Shown: positions 14,112-21,894 of the stretch, in pieces
Layout: the number at the start of each line of letters is the position of its first letter
Numbering within the stretch: the stretch's first letter is position 1
Source: an uncultured Eubacteriales bacterium
GTDB lineage: Bacteria > Bacillota > Clostridia > Oscillospirales > Oscillospiraceae
Length of the DNA: 37,978 bases
Assembly: GCA_900315595.1 (NCBI GenBank)
Contig: OMZQ01000032.1
Span: forward strand, 1 to 37,978
Direction: 5' to 3'
Notes under the pieces: model-generated
Told to the model about the DNA's origin: nothing
Seen by the model: only the letters and a program-made list of their open reading frames with translations
Database searches by the model: none
Program-made: the position numbers and the translations under genes

Positions 14112-14885
14112 ATGAAACCACGCATTCTTGTGCCAAACGGCGACGCGCGTCAGACCGCTCTGGCGCGGCGTCTGTCCGCCCTCGGACGGGTGGATTCCGT
14201 CCCGGATGGCGGGTCGTACGACGGGATCGTTCTTCCGGTCCCGACGAGGCTCATCCCCGGAACCGACGCCCTTCCTGCGGCGGAAAACCGGACGGAGCTC
14301 CGACTTGGGCCGCTGATTGGCCCGCATACCCGCGTTTTCGGCGGGGGCTTCCGGGAACCGCTTCCGCCGCCGCTGGATCGGGCGGTGGACCTGCTGGCGG
14401 ACGAGAAGACCGCCGAGGCCAACGCCCTTCTGACTGCCGAGGCCGCCCTGATGCTCCCCCGCGCGGGCCGCAGTCTGCGCGGCGCCCGTACTGCCGTCCT
14501 GGGCTGGGGGCGGATCGGGCGGCCATTGTCCAGCCTGCTCCGCGCCGTCGGCGCGGCGGTGACGGTCGCGGCAAGAAGGGAGGTCGTCCGAGCCGCGGCG
14601 GAGGCGGAGGGGCACGCCGCCCGGTCCTTTGCCGACCTGCGCGGCCCGTTTGATTTCGTGTTCAACACGGTCCCGGCGCAGACCCTGTCTGCGGCGCAGC
14701 TTTCCGGGCTCGGCCCCGACTGCCTCTGGATCGAGCTGGCCTCCGCCCCGGGCGGCCTGCCCGCGCCGATCCCTGCGGATCTGACCTGCCTGCCTGCCGG
14801 CGGTCTGCCCGGAAAATATTTGCCGGAGTCGGCTGCCGCCGTCCTCTTTGAAGCCATCCTACGCCACTGGGAGGTGGAACCATGA
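14112..14885 (+). CDS. dpaA: Dipicolinate synthase subunit A
   Basis: A 257-residue Rossmann-fold subunit of the enzyme that makes dipicolinic acid from dihydrodipicolinate in the mother cell, for export into the forespore. The N-terminal part carries LIPGTD and LGPLIGP, found in SpoVFA. The NAD(P)-binding loop is VLGWGRIGRPL (129-139), and the FVFNTVPAQ strand and the KYLPESAAAVL ending are typical. It is shorter than the roughly 290-300 residues usual for the family, mainly through short loops in the N-terminal half. The start follows GGAGATG. It overlaps the subunit B gene by 4 nt (ATGA), which supports an obligate complex. Confidence 0.92.
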   Translation: MKPRILVPNGDARQTALARRLSALGRVDSVPDGGSYDGIVLPVPTRLIPGTDALPAAENRTELRLGPLIGPHTRVFGGGFREPLPPPLDRAVDLLADEKTAEANALLTAEAALMLPRAGRSLRGARTAVLGWGRIGRPLSSLLRAVGAAVTVAARREVVRAAAEAEGHAARSFADLRGPFDFVFNTVPAQTLSAAQLSGLGPDCLWIELASAPGGLPAPIPADLTCLPAGGLPGKYLPESAAAVLFEAILRHWEVEP

Positions 14886-15460
14886 TCTCCAAAACCGTCG
14901 GCTTTGCCCTGACCGGCTCGTTCTGCACCTTCGAGCCGGTGCTTGCCGCCATGAAGGCCTTGAGCCTGCAATATGAAACCGTCGTGCCGATCCTGTCCTT
15001 TGCGGCGGGGTCCACGGACAGCCGGTTCGGCGCGGCGGCGGACTTCCGCACCAGGATCGAAACGATCTGCGGCCGCCCCGCCTTGGACAGTCTGTCCGCC
15101 GTTGAGCCCATCGGGCCGAAAAAGCGCCTCGATCTGCTTATCGTCGCGCCGTGCACGGGAAATACCCTCGCCAAGCTCGCCGCCGGAATTGCAGATACGC
15201 CCGTCACCCTGGCCTGCAAGGCCCATCTGCGGAACGCCCGACCGATTTTGCTCGCCGTCTCGACCAACGACGGTCTTGCGGCAAACGCCGCAAGCATCGG
15301 CAGCCTGCTCGCGCGGCGGCATCTGTACTTCGTTCCCTTCGGTCAGGACAACGCCGAGCAGAAGCCGACCTCGCTCGTCGCGGATATGAGCCAGATCCCC
15401 GAGGCTGCGGCCGCCGCCCTGCGGGGCGAACAGCTTCAGCCGATTCTGCTGCGACAGTGA
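14882..15460 (+). CDS. dpaB: Dipicolinate synthase subunit B (flavoprotein fold)
   Basis: A 192-residue protein of the flavoprotein/phosphopantothenoylcysteine-decarboxylase fold, the SpoVFB family. Typical blocks are TVGFALTGSFCTFE at the N-terminus, LDLLIVAPCTGNTLAKLAAGIADTPVTLACKAHLRN in the middle, and PILLAVSTNDGLAANA. It works with subunit A to oxidise dihydrodipicolinate to dipicolinic acid. It is full-length. Its start overlaps the dpaA stop, so the two are coupled; spoVAC follows 64 nt later. Confidence 0.93.
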   Translation: MISKTVGFALTGSFCTFEPVLAAMKALSLQYETVVPILSFAAGSTDSRFGAAADFRTRIETICGRPALDSLSAVEPIGPKKRLDLLIVAPCTGNTLAKLAAGIADTPVTLACKAHLRNARPILLAVSTNDGLAANAASIGSLLARRHLYFVPFGQDNAEQKPTSLVADMSQIPEAAAAALRGEQLQPILLRQ

Positions 15461-15485
15461 ATCAGAACGGAGAAAACTGCGCATA

Positions 15486-15517
15486 CTGATCGGGAAATGA
15501 TTCTACCGATCAGGAGG
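15486..15517 (+). promoter_or_regulatory. Leader hairpin touching the spoVAC ribosome binding site
   Basis: A perfect 8-bp inverted repeat (15486-15493 with 15506-15513) ends in the first bases of AGGAGG (15512-15517), so folding would partly hide the ribosome binding site. GCATACTG at 15481-15488, with a GAATC 18 nt upstream, weakly resembles a sigma-G promoter, as expected for a forespore gene. Confidence 0.35.
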
Positions 15518-15524
15518 CGTTTGC

Positions 15525-15962
15525 ATGCAAATCTCCGATACCGAATACCAGGCCCTCGCAGACCGGCTTGCGCCAAAGTCCAAATCCCTGCAAAACTGCC
15601 TGCGGGCCTTTCTCTGCGGCGGAGCGATCTGCGTCCTGGGCCAGGGTCTTCTGACCGCATGGCAGGCTGCGGGGCTTCCCGCCGACCGCGCGGCGACCTT
15701 GACCTCTGTGAGCCTGATTTTTCTGTCCGCCCTGCTCACCGGTCTCTCGGTTTTTGACGACGTTGCCAAATTCGCCGGCGCGGGAACGCTGGTCCCGATC
15801 ACGGGCTTTGCCAACTCGATCACGGCCCCGGCGATCGAATTCAAAACCGAAGGTCTTGTGACGGGTCTGGCTGTCAAACTCTTCACGATTGCCGGTCCCG
15901 TGTTGGTCTACGGCCTTTCCGCCTCGGTGGTCTACGGCCTGCTCTACTGGATCTTCCGCTGA
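15525..15962 (+). CDS. spoVAC: Stage V sporulation protein AC
   Basis: A 145-residue membrane protein with four hydrophobic helices. It matches SpoVAC: SLQNCLRAFLCGGAICVLGQ, then DDVAKFAGAGTLVPITGFAN, APAIEFKTEGLVTGLAVK, and IAGPVLVYGL at the end. SpoVAC is part of the forespore inner-membrane complex that takes up dipicolinic acid and acts as a mechanosensitive channel for its release in germination. The genes spoVAD and spoVAE, usually next in line, are absent here, so they must be elsewhere or lost. It is placed directly after the genes that make the molecule it carries. The start follows AGGAGGCG. Confidence 0.93.
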   Translation: MQISDTEYQALADRLAPKSKSLQNCLRAFLCGGAICVLGQGLLTAWQAAGLPADRAATLTSVSLIFLSALLTGLSVFDDVAKFAGAGTLVPITGFANSITAPAIEFKTEGLVTGLAVKLFTIAGPVLVYGLSASVVYGLLYWIFR

Positions 15963-15969
15963 AATGCCG

Positions 15970-16017
15970 CATTCCGCCGCCCCTGCCCGCATAGACTGTC
16001 TTGACACACGGCAGGGG
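15970..16017 (+). promoter_or_regulatory. Candidate sigma-E promoter and ribosome-binding-site-masking inverted repeat before spoIIID
   Basis: CATAGACT (15990-15997) resembles the sigma-E -10 box, and CATTC at 15970-15974 could be the -35, as for spoIIID in Bacillus. An 8-bp inverted repeat pairs 15980-15987 with 16010-16017, and the second arm includes most of the ribosome binding site. Transcripts starting at the candidate promoter would lack the first arm. Confidence 0.35.
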
Positions 16018-16027
16018 AGGTGCGGAT

Positions 16028-16294
16028 ATGACAGATACCATAGACCGGCGCGCACAGGAGATCGCCGTGTACGTCATCGAGACCGGAGCCACCGTCCGCA
16101 GCGCGGCGGAGCGCTTCGGCATTTCCAAATCCACGGTCCATAAGGACCTGACCGAGCGTCTGAGCCAGACGCATCCGGGGCTTGCCCGTCAGGCGCGGGC
16201 GGTCCTGGACCGCAATAAGGCCGAACGCCATCTGCGCGGCGGCGACGCGACCCGGCGGAAATACCGAACGCCGGACGCAGCGGAGCGGGATTGA
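16028..16294 (+). CDS. spoIIID: Sporulation regulator SpoIIID
   Basis: An 88-residue DNA-binding protein, the usual SpoIIID length. The helix-turn-helix TVRSAAERFGISKSTVHKDL (about 22-41) is nearly invariant in the family, and the basic C-terminal tail (ARAVLDRNKAERHLRGGDATRRKY) is also typical. SpoIIID represses or activates many sigma-E and sigma-K genes in the mother cell. The start at 16028 follows GGGGAGG; an in-frame ATG at 16001 is rejected because it precedes this site. It lies directly downstream of spoVAC in the sporulation cluster. Confidence 0.95.
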   Translation: MTDTIDRRAQEIAVYVIETGATVRSAAERFGISKSTVHKDLTERLSQTHPGLARQARAVLDRNKAERHLRGGDATRRKYRTPDAAERD

Positions 16295-16326
16295 TGGATC
16301 CCAACGGAGTTTTTTCGTTTTTGGAA

Positions 16327-16355
16327 TTGACAAGCGGAGAAAAATCCAGCATAAT
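16327..16355 (+). promoter_or_regulatory. Sigma-A promoter of the pyrophosphatase gene
   Basis: TTGACA (16327-16332) and CATAAT (16350-16355) are separated by 17 nt. The start codon at 16387 follows AAGGAGGG. This rules out the open frame that extends back to 16291. Confidence 0.75.
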
Positions 16356-16386
16356 AGACCCAGAGAACCAGCAAGGAGGGTCTGTT

Positions 16387-18003
16387 ATGGAATCCATCTT
16401 CGTCACCGGTCACCGCAACCCGGATACCGACTCCATCGTCTCCGCAATGGCCTATGCCGCCCTGCAAAACGCCCTGGGCAAGCGCCGCCACACGGCCGGC
16501 CGCCTGGGCAATCTCAACGACGAATCCAAGCGGATCCTCGACCGCTTCGGCTTTGAGCCGCCGATGCTGATCAAGAACGTCCGCACCCAGGTCCGGGACC
16601 TCGACTTCGACACGCCGCCCGTTCTGAACGCCGGCGTGACCGTTGCCCGCGCCTGGTCCATCCTGAGCGGGGACGCCCGGATCGCCGCCATTCCGATCGC
16701 CAACGCGGACGGCACCCTCTACGGGATGCTCTCGTCCGGGGACGTGGCGAACTACGATATGCAGACGGTCACCGACCCCTTCATCCGGGACGTGCCGCTG
16801 TTTAATCTGCTGGCTGCCATCGAGGGCAAGATTCTCAACGATCCCGGCGAGGATGTGGACGCGATCACCGGCGAGGTCGTTCTGGCCCTGCCGAAGGGCG
16901 CGAACCAGCATCTCTTTGCCGGGGAGGACTACATTGCCGTCTGCGGCGACCAGCCGGAGGTCATCCGCTGGGCGCTGGAATCGAATATCCACTGCCTCAT
17001 TCTCTGCGAAGCAGAGCTTCCGGAGGAGCTGCGGACCATTCCAACCCGGACCTGCGTGATCTCCACGCCGATCGACGCCTACCGCGTGGCGCGGCAGATC
17101 TTCCAGGCGATCCCCATCGCCCGCATCAGCCGCAATTCCAAGCTGGAATGCTTCCATCTCACGGACTACCTCGACGACGTGCGCGAGGTCGTCTCCAAGA
17201 GCCGCTACCGCTGCTATCCGATTCTGGATGAGAACGATAAGGTGGTCGGCACGCTCTCGCGCTATCATCTGATCAAGCCGCGCCGCAAGCAGGTGGTATT
17301 GGTGGATCACAATGAATCAGCCCAGTCCGTGCCCGGTCTGGAGCAGGCGGAGCTGCTCGGCATCATCGACCACCACCGCCTCGCGGATATCCAGTCCGCC
17401 AACCCGATCTTCTTCCGCAACGAGATCATCGGAAGCACGACCACCATCGTGGCCGAGATGTATCAGGAAAAGGGCCTCATGCCCAGTCCGCAGATGGCCG
17501 GACTCATGTGCGCCGCCATTCTTTCGGACACGGTCATCTTCAAATCCCCCACTGCCACGCCCCGCGACCGGGCGATTGCCGAGCGGCTGGCCCGCATCGG
17601 CGGCGTCACCACGGAGGAGCTTGGAAAGTTCATCTTCTCCGCCGGTCTGGGCGAGGGAAAGACGGCGAAGGAGCTGATGTATGCCGATTTCAAGGACTTC
17701 CACATTGCCGGGCACTACCTGGGCGTGGGCCAGATCACCTGCGTGGACAGCGTGGAGATGCTGGACCGCAAGGAGGAATTCCTGGCTGAAATGCACCGTG
17801 CGACGGCGGAAAAGGGCTACGACGTGATGATCGTCATGCTCACCGACGTCCTGCTTGAGGGCACGCAGATCATCTTCCTCGGCAGCGCTGACGACATCAG
17901 TCAGGCCTTCGGCGTGGAGCCAAAGGGGAACACCCTCTTCCTGCCCCACGTGATGAGCCGCAAAAAGCAGGTCATCCCGATGCTCTCCGCCCTCTGGGGC
18001 TGA
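16387..18003 (+). CDS. CBS-domain manganese-dependent inorganic pyrophosphatase
   Basis: A 538-residue family II pyrophosphatase with regulatory domains. The catalytic DHH domain is split: VTGHRNPDTDS (6-16) supplies His9, Asp13 and Asp15, and VDHNES (306-311) and IIDHH (326-330) the remaining metal ligands. Between them lie two CBS segments (about 70-130 and 245-300) flanking a DRTGG-like domain. The DHHA2 domain (about 390-538) closes the active site; TPRDRAIAERLA and YADFKDFHIAG are within it. Family members hydrolyse pyrophosphate, are inhibited by AMP and activated by diadenosine polyphosphates through the CBS/DRTGG module. It has its own promoter, then a terminator shared with the convergent neighbour. 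Confidence 0.93.
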   Translation: MESIFVTGHRNPDTDSIVSAMAYAALQNALGKRRHTAGRLGNLNDESKRILDRFGFEPPMLIKNVRTQVRDLDFDTPPVLNAGVTVARAWSILSGDARIAAIPIANADGTLYGMLSSGDVANYDMQTVTDPFIRDVPLFNLLAAIEGKILNDPGEDVDAITGEVVLALPKGANQHLFAGEDYIAVCGDQPEVIRWALESNIHCLILCEAELPEELRTIPTRTCVISTPIDAYRVARQIFQAIPIARISRNSKLECFHLTDYLDDVREVVSKSRYRCYPILDENDKVVGTLSRYHLIKPRRKQVVLVDHNESAQSVPGLEQAELLGIIDHHRLADIQSANPIFFRNEIIGSTTTIVAEMYQEKGLMPSPQMAGLMCAAILSDTVIFKSPTATPRDRAIAERLARIGGVTTEELGKFIFSAGLGEGKTAKELMYADFKDFHIAGHYLGVGQITCVDSVEMLDRKEEFLAEMHRATAEKGYDVMIVMLTDVLLEGTQIIFLGSADDISQAFGVEPKGNTLFLPHVMSRKKQVIPMLSALWG

Positions 18004-18020
18004 GCGACCCCGATACAAAT

Positions 18021-18052
18021 ACCCCGGTCGGCGTCTTGTGCGCCGGGGTTTC
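18021..18052. terminator. Terminator between convergent genes
   Basis: A hairpin with arms ACCCCGG (18021-18027) and CCGGGGT (18043-18049) is followed by a short T run. It lies between the pyrophosphatase gene and the minus-strand gene that ends at 18064. Confidence 0.65.
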
Positions 18053-18063
18053 GAATATCCGGT

Positions 18064-19494
18064 TCAGGGAATGTCCTCGTTGATCTCCATCTCCGGCGCG
18101 TCCAGTCGGTCGGGGTGGAGGAGGAGCTTGTGCATGTACTTGATCGAGGTGGCATAGTAGAAGCCGTCCACGGTCCGCTCGTCCACGTTGAAGGTGTAGT
18201 CCATGTACTTCTTCGAGATCACGGTTCCGTCGTCGCCGATCTCGTTCTTGCGGTATTTCCGCCCGAAGGCCATGAAGATCGGCAGGTTGCCGAAGTTGTA
18301 GAGGTGGTGGTACACCGCGCCGATGCCCAGCGAGCCCATCGAGGTGAAGAAGATGGAGCAGTGGAAGGGGCTGAGCTCCAGGATCGCCTTCGGCAGCAGA
18401 CCGAAGTAGTCCAGCAGCTTGAGCAGCCAAACGACGAATTTCAGGACGACGCCGGGGATCGCGCCGACGAAAGCCGCAGCTCCGTCCAGACTCGAATCCA
18501 GCTCGCTGGACTTGCGCACGTCCGCCACAGCGTCGTGGAACTTTTCGTAGACGGTCTCCACGCCGTCGCCGGGCTTCAGATGGAGCTTGATGACGGTGTC
18601 CGGAGCCTCCTGGGTCAGCTCCTTCTTGATGGTCATGCAGAACTGGAGATCGTCGCCGCGGGAATAGATCTTTTCACCGGAGATGAAGCGATTCAGCCCG
18701 GGATACTTGGAGGCCGTTCGCACGTAGGCGGCCAGCAGCACCTCGGTCATGCCGAAGTCCGGCATGGTCTCGCGCTTCTTGCGGATATAGCGTTCGAGCT
18801 CGGTGATCTCCAGCGTGTCGTGGAAGAAGACGTTGGCCTGGTTGCGCTCCGGCATGACGTAGCCCCCGACCACGGAGATCGGGCTGAGACTGCGCACCTT
18901 GCGTCCGTCGGGCCGGTCGCCCCACGTGGGATGATAGGCGTCGTCGTTCACCCGCTTCATCGCAAAGCAGACCAGGACGTAGCCGAGCATCATCACCAGA
19001 TCCGGCAGGAAGACCAGCCAGTCGGTGAAGACGAAGGCGCAGCGCAGGCAGGGACGGTTGAACCAAAGAATGCCCGCCATGTAGACGCCGGCAATGGGGA
19101 TCATCAGCCAGTCGAAGGGCAGGGTGCCGGAGAGAACGCGGTGCATCAAAACAGCCAGCCCAAGATCGACCGCGATCAACAGCACGACCCAGTACCACGC
19201 CAGACCGAGCTGGAAGGTGGCGAAGACGTAGCCGATCTCCAGCATCCAGAAGGGAAGCGCCAGACGGAAGATCCGGTCGTGTCCGTGGACCGGGACCTGC
19301 CAGGCAAAATAGAGGGCGGCTGCCACAGGCAGAACCACCCGGAGCCATATCCATGCGCCGCTGACCCCTGCGCCTTTCCCGCAGGTCACATTGGCGATAT
19401 AGCCCGCCGCACCGGCCAGGGCCGCCAGGACCGCCAGCCAGGTCAAAGGATTGGATCGCTTTACCGTATAAAAGCTTCTTCTCTTGTCTTTCAT
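18064..19494 (-). CDS. Membrane protein with C-terminal CAT/E2-fold acyltransferase-like domain
   Basis: A 476-residue protein. Residues ~1-180 contain five or six membrane helices. Residues ~215-476 resemble the catalytic domain of 2-oxoacid dehydrogenase E2 or chloramphenicol acetyltransferase: ISGEKIYSRGDDLQFCMTI, then SPFHCSIFFTSMGSLGIGAVYHHLYNFG, and DERTVDGFYY (438-447). The last aligns with the DHRxxDG active site, but the catalytic histidine is Glu439 while Asp443-Gly444 remain. No lipoyl domain or dehydrogenase partner is present, so it is not a true E2. Soluble relatives with a similar DER..DG box occur in Clostridia, function unknown. The promoter's -10 box lies only 6 nt before the ATG, so the mRNA may be leaderless. 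I am confident in the fold and not in the activity. Confidence 0.7.
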   Translation of the reverse strand: MKDKRRSFYTVKRSNPLTWLAVLAALAGAAGYIANVTCGKGAGVSGAWIWLRVVLPVAAALYFAWQVPVHGHDRIFRLALPFWMLEIGYVFATFQLGLAWYWVVLLIAVDLGLAVLMHRVLSGTLPFDWLMIPIAGVYMAGILWFNRPCLRCAFVFTDWLVFLPDLVMMLGYVLVCFAMKRVNDDAYHPTWGDRPDGRKVRSLSPISVVGGYVMPERNQANVFFHDTLEITELERYIRKKRETMPDFGMTEVLLAAYVRTASKYPGLNRFISGEKIYSRGDDLQFCMTIKKELTQEAPDTVIKLHLKPGDGVETVYEKFHDAVADVRKSSELDSSLDGAAAFVGAIPGVVLKFVVWLLKLLDYFGLLPKAILELSPFHCSIFFTSMGSLGIGAVYHHLYNFGNLPIFMAFGRKYRKNEIGDDGTVISKKYMDYTFNVDERTVDGFYYATSIKYMHKLLLHPDRLDAPEMEINEDIP

Positions 19495-19500
19495 GGTTTC

Positions 19501-19528
19501 ATTATAGCATGCGGCACGAAAAAAGCAA
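19501..19528 (-). promoter_or_regulatory. Extended -10 promoter abutting the start codon
   Basis: On the minus strand, TTGCTT (19528-19523) and TGCTATAAT (-10 at 19506-19501) are 16 nt apart. Only six bases lie between the -10 box and the ATG at 19494. The -35 box overlaps the T-rich tail of the upstream gene's terminator. Confidence 0.7.
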
Positions 19529-19529
19529 G

Positions 19530-19573
19530 CAAAAATCCCGCCGACGGAGAAAGAAGCGGTCCGTCGGCGGGAT
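19530..19573 (-). terminator. Terminator of the GT4-CsaB gene
   Basis: A perfect 14-bp stem (19535-19548 with 19560-19573) is followed on the minus strand by a T-rich tract. The stem begins 5 nt after the stop codon. Confidence 0.9.
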
Positions 19574-19578
19574 GGTTC

Positions 19579-21792
19579 TTATTTCAGCAGCTCGAAGGCC
19601 AGCCGGACGTTTTCCTCCGCCTGCTCGATCTTGGCCTCGGAGGCGGCGTGGAAGCGCTCACGGTCGTTCTGCATGCGGTCGATCATCCCGCAAAGAAGCT
19701 GCTCGCTGAGATCCTCGATCTCGCAGCACTCGCCCTGCCCGGCGTCGGACAGGAAGCCGCGCACCTTCGGGTCGTAGGAGATGCCGCAGAAGGGAACGCC
19801 CCCGGACGCCGCAAAGATCAGCGAATGCAGGCGCATGCCGAGCATGCAGTCGGCGCGGTGGATCAGACCGACGAGCAGATGTGCCTTGTCCGGCGCGCTG
19901 AGGACGGTGGCAGGCTGCTCGCCCATCATGCCGGAGAGCGTCTCGCAGACCGCAAGGTCCTTGCCCGGCTCCATCGCCAGAAAGATCGGATGCAGGCCGT
20001 AGGTCCGGGCAGCGTATTGGGCTGCGGCGGCCAGGGCGGTCAGATGCGGGCGGAGGCCCGGCCAGGGCCGCGGGGCGATGATCAGATACCGCGTATCGGG
20101 GGATAGGCCGGCCTGACGAAGCAGGGTATCCACCTGAACCTCCGGGGCAGGGGAGACCAGGAGGGCGATGTCCGCCGTCACGCGAACCGGAACGCCCGTG
20201 ACCCCGAGCGCCTTCAGCTCGTCAGCGGAGTCGCTGTCGCGCAGGGTGATGGCGTCCACGCAGTTTTGAATGATGCGGGCGGCAAAGCGGCGGTTCAGCT
20301 TCGAACGCACCGGGCCGACGCCGCATCCGAACATCATGACGCGGTTGCCGGTTTTCTTCGCGGTCCGGATGGAGTGGAGATAGTACCAAAGCGAGCGGCT
20401 GCTGGTCGAATCCTGAATCAGGCTGCCGCCGCCGGAGAGATAGAGCGCGGTCTGCTTGAGCTGCCTGCGGAGCGGGAGAAAGCGGAAGGTATAGATGCTC
20501 TTGACGCGGGCCTCCCGCGCGGTCTGCGCGGGAGAGCGGGAGGTGACGCAGATGGGTATGTCCGGGTCGATCGCACGAAGCCGGTTGATCATGGCGCAGA
20601 GGATCGCGTCGTCGCCGGAATTGCCCCGTCCGTAGGCGCCGCAGATCAGAATGCCGTCGCGCTTCCGCGCCTCGGCGCGGGCGGTGCGGCGCAGGATGGT
20701 CGCATAGATCTCCTTCTGACGGCTGACCGTGGCCTCGGCGGAATAGAGCCGCTTCGTCTTTTCATAGATCCGATCCGCAAAGGTGCGGATCTCGTCGGGA
20801 TGCTCGGCCAGCCGGACCATATGGTCGGTCAGTGCCTGCACGTCCTTCGGCGCAAAGAGCAGACCGCTGACCTCGTGCTCCACCAGGGCGGGAATACCGC
20901 CTACGCCTGTGGCGATCGTGGCGCAGCGGTGGCTGGCCCCCTCCGGCAGCGCATAGGGGAAGCCCTCCGAAAGGGAGGTCAGCAGATTGACGTCCAGCGC
21001 GGAATAGAAGCTGTGCATATCCGAGACCCATCCGGCAAATGCGACGGTCCCGGCGGGGCAGGTCTGCTTTGCCAGCGCCTCGATCTGCTCGCGCTGCTCG
21101 CCGTCGCCCGCCACGATCAGGCGGATCTTCGGGCAGACCCGCACCGCTGCGGAGAAGGCTCGGATCAGCGTGGTCATATCCTTGACCGGGCTGATCCGCG
21201 CCGCAATGCCGAAGACCGTCAGTCCGTCCTCCGGCTCCAGACCCACGGAGCGCAGAAAGGCTTCCCGGTCCAGAGCGGGCGGATCGGTGCGGAAGGGCAC
21301 GCCGTTGGAGATGACGAAGGTGCGGTTCGGATCGAAGCCGCGCTCGTGCAGCATGTCCGTCGTCTCGTCGGAAACGCCGATCCAGAAATCCATCTTTCGC
21401 AGGGCGCGCTTGTTGAGATTGCCGTAGGTCAGGGCGGCCAGCGGCCTGCCCATGTAGTCCAGACGGTAGTCGCTGTGGACGGTGGTGACCGTCGGCAGGC
21501 CGAGGCGGGATTTCAGAATGCTCCCGACCAGATTCGCCCGCGAGCCGTGGCAGTGGATGATCTCAAAGCCCTCCGCCCGAATGAGCTGTTCAAGCTGGCG
21601 AACGGCCCCGGTCAGGCTGCCGCTCAGAACCTTTGTCGGAATGCCGAGCGCGCGGGCACTCTCGGCAAAGGGACCCTCCACAAAGCAGACCAGCAGGACC
21701 GTTTCGGTCTGCATCAGCCCGGAGATCAGGGTGAACACGTGGGTCTTTGCGCCGCCGACGTCACCGCCGGAAATCAAATGGATCAGTTTCAT
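19579..21792 (-). CDS. csaB: Glycosyltransferase (GT4) fused to CsaB-type polysaccharide pyruvyltransferase
   Basis: A 737-residue fusion. Residues ~1-365 are a GT-B glycosyltransferase of family 4: GGDVGGAKTHV opens the acceptor domain, VFGIAARISPVKD (193-205) begins the donor domain, and SEGFPYALPEGAS holds Glu276 and Glu284 of the EX7E motif. Residues ~380-737 match CsaB: ILICGAYGRGNSGDDAIL (381-398), YLSGGGSLIQD, FGCGVGPV and MLGMRLHSLIFAASGG. CsaB adds pyruvate ketals to the secondary cell-wall polysaccharide that SLH domains bind. Having a sugar transferase in the same chain suggests that one protein builds and pyruvylates part of that polymer. SLH proteins are encoded at 36747-37978 and, as a remnant, at 9150-9326. 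The start follows GGAAG. The csaB symbol fits only the C-terminal half. Confidence 0.9.
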   Translation of the reverse strand: MKLIHLISGGDVGGAKTHVFTLISGLMQTETVLLVCFVEGPFAESARALGIPTKVLSGSLTGAVRQLEQLIRAEGFEIIHCHGSRANLVGSILKSRLGLPTVTTVHSDYRLDYMGRPLAALTYGNLNKRALRKMDFWIGVSDETTDMLHERGFDPNRTFVISNGVPFRTDPPALDREAFLRSVGLEPEDGLTVFGIAARISPVKDMTTLIRAFSAAVRVCPKIRLIVAGDGEQREQIEALAKQTCPAGTVAFAGWVSDMHSFYSALDVNLLTSLSEGFPYALPEGASHRCATIATGVGGIPALVEHEVSGLLFAPKDVQALTDHMVRLAEHPDEIRTFADRIYEKTKRLYSAEATVSRQKEIYATILRRTARAEARKRDGILICGAYGRGNSGDDAILCAMINRLRAIDPDIPICVTSRSPAQTAREARVKSIYTFRFLPLRRQLKQTALYLSGGGSLIQDSTSSRSLWYYLHSIRTAKKTGNRVMMFGCGVGPVRSKLNRRFAARIIQNCVDAITLRDSDSADELKALGVTGVPVRVTADIALLVSPAPEVQVDTLLRQAGLSPDTRYLIIAPRPWPGLRPHLTALAAAAQYAARTYGLHPIFLAMEPGKDLAVCETLSGMMGEQPATVLSAPDKAHLLVGLIHRADCMLGMRLHSLIFAASGGVPFCGISYDPKVRGFLSDAGQGECCEIEDLSEQLLCGMIDRMQNDRERFHAASEAKIEQAEENVRLAFELLK

Positions 21793-21810
21793 ACAATCAA
21801 CTTCCTATCT

Positions 21811-21855
21811 GCCTTCCCAGCCGGGGGAAGGCGCCCCAGTCTGCAGACCGGGGCG
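21811..21855. repeat. Palindromic intergenic repeat
   Basis: An 8-bp hairpin GCCTTCCC/GGGAAGGC (21811-21818 with 21825-21832) is followed by an imperfect 12-bp hairpin CGCCCCaGTCTG/CAGACcGGGGCG (21832-21855) and then AATGAGGGG. The first hairpin matches the core of the repeat at 9424-9443. It lies in the 102-nt gap between the GT4-CsaB and DUF1934 genes and may attenuate readthrough. Confidence 0.6.
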
Positions 21856-21894
21856 AATGAGGGGGCGTATCAGCTTCCGGTCCTGTCCGGGGCG

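Noticed and set aside
14150..15484. 444-codon minus-strand frame over dpaA and dpaB
   Set aside because: It is an antisense shadow of well-recognised sporulation genes and is rich in Arg/Gly/Pro.
18115..20106. 663-codon plus-strand frame crossing two minus-strand genes
   Set aside because: It is a shadow of the E2-like and GT4-CsaB genes, crosses their terminator and promoter, and has no recognisable domain.
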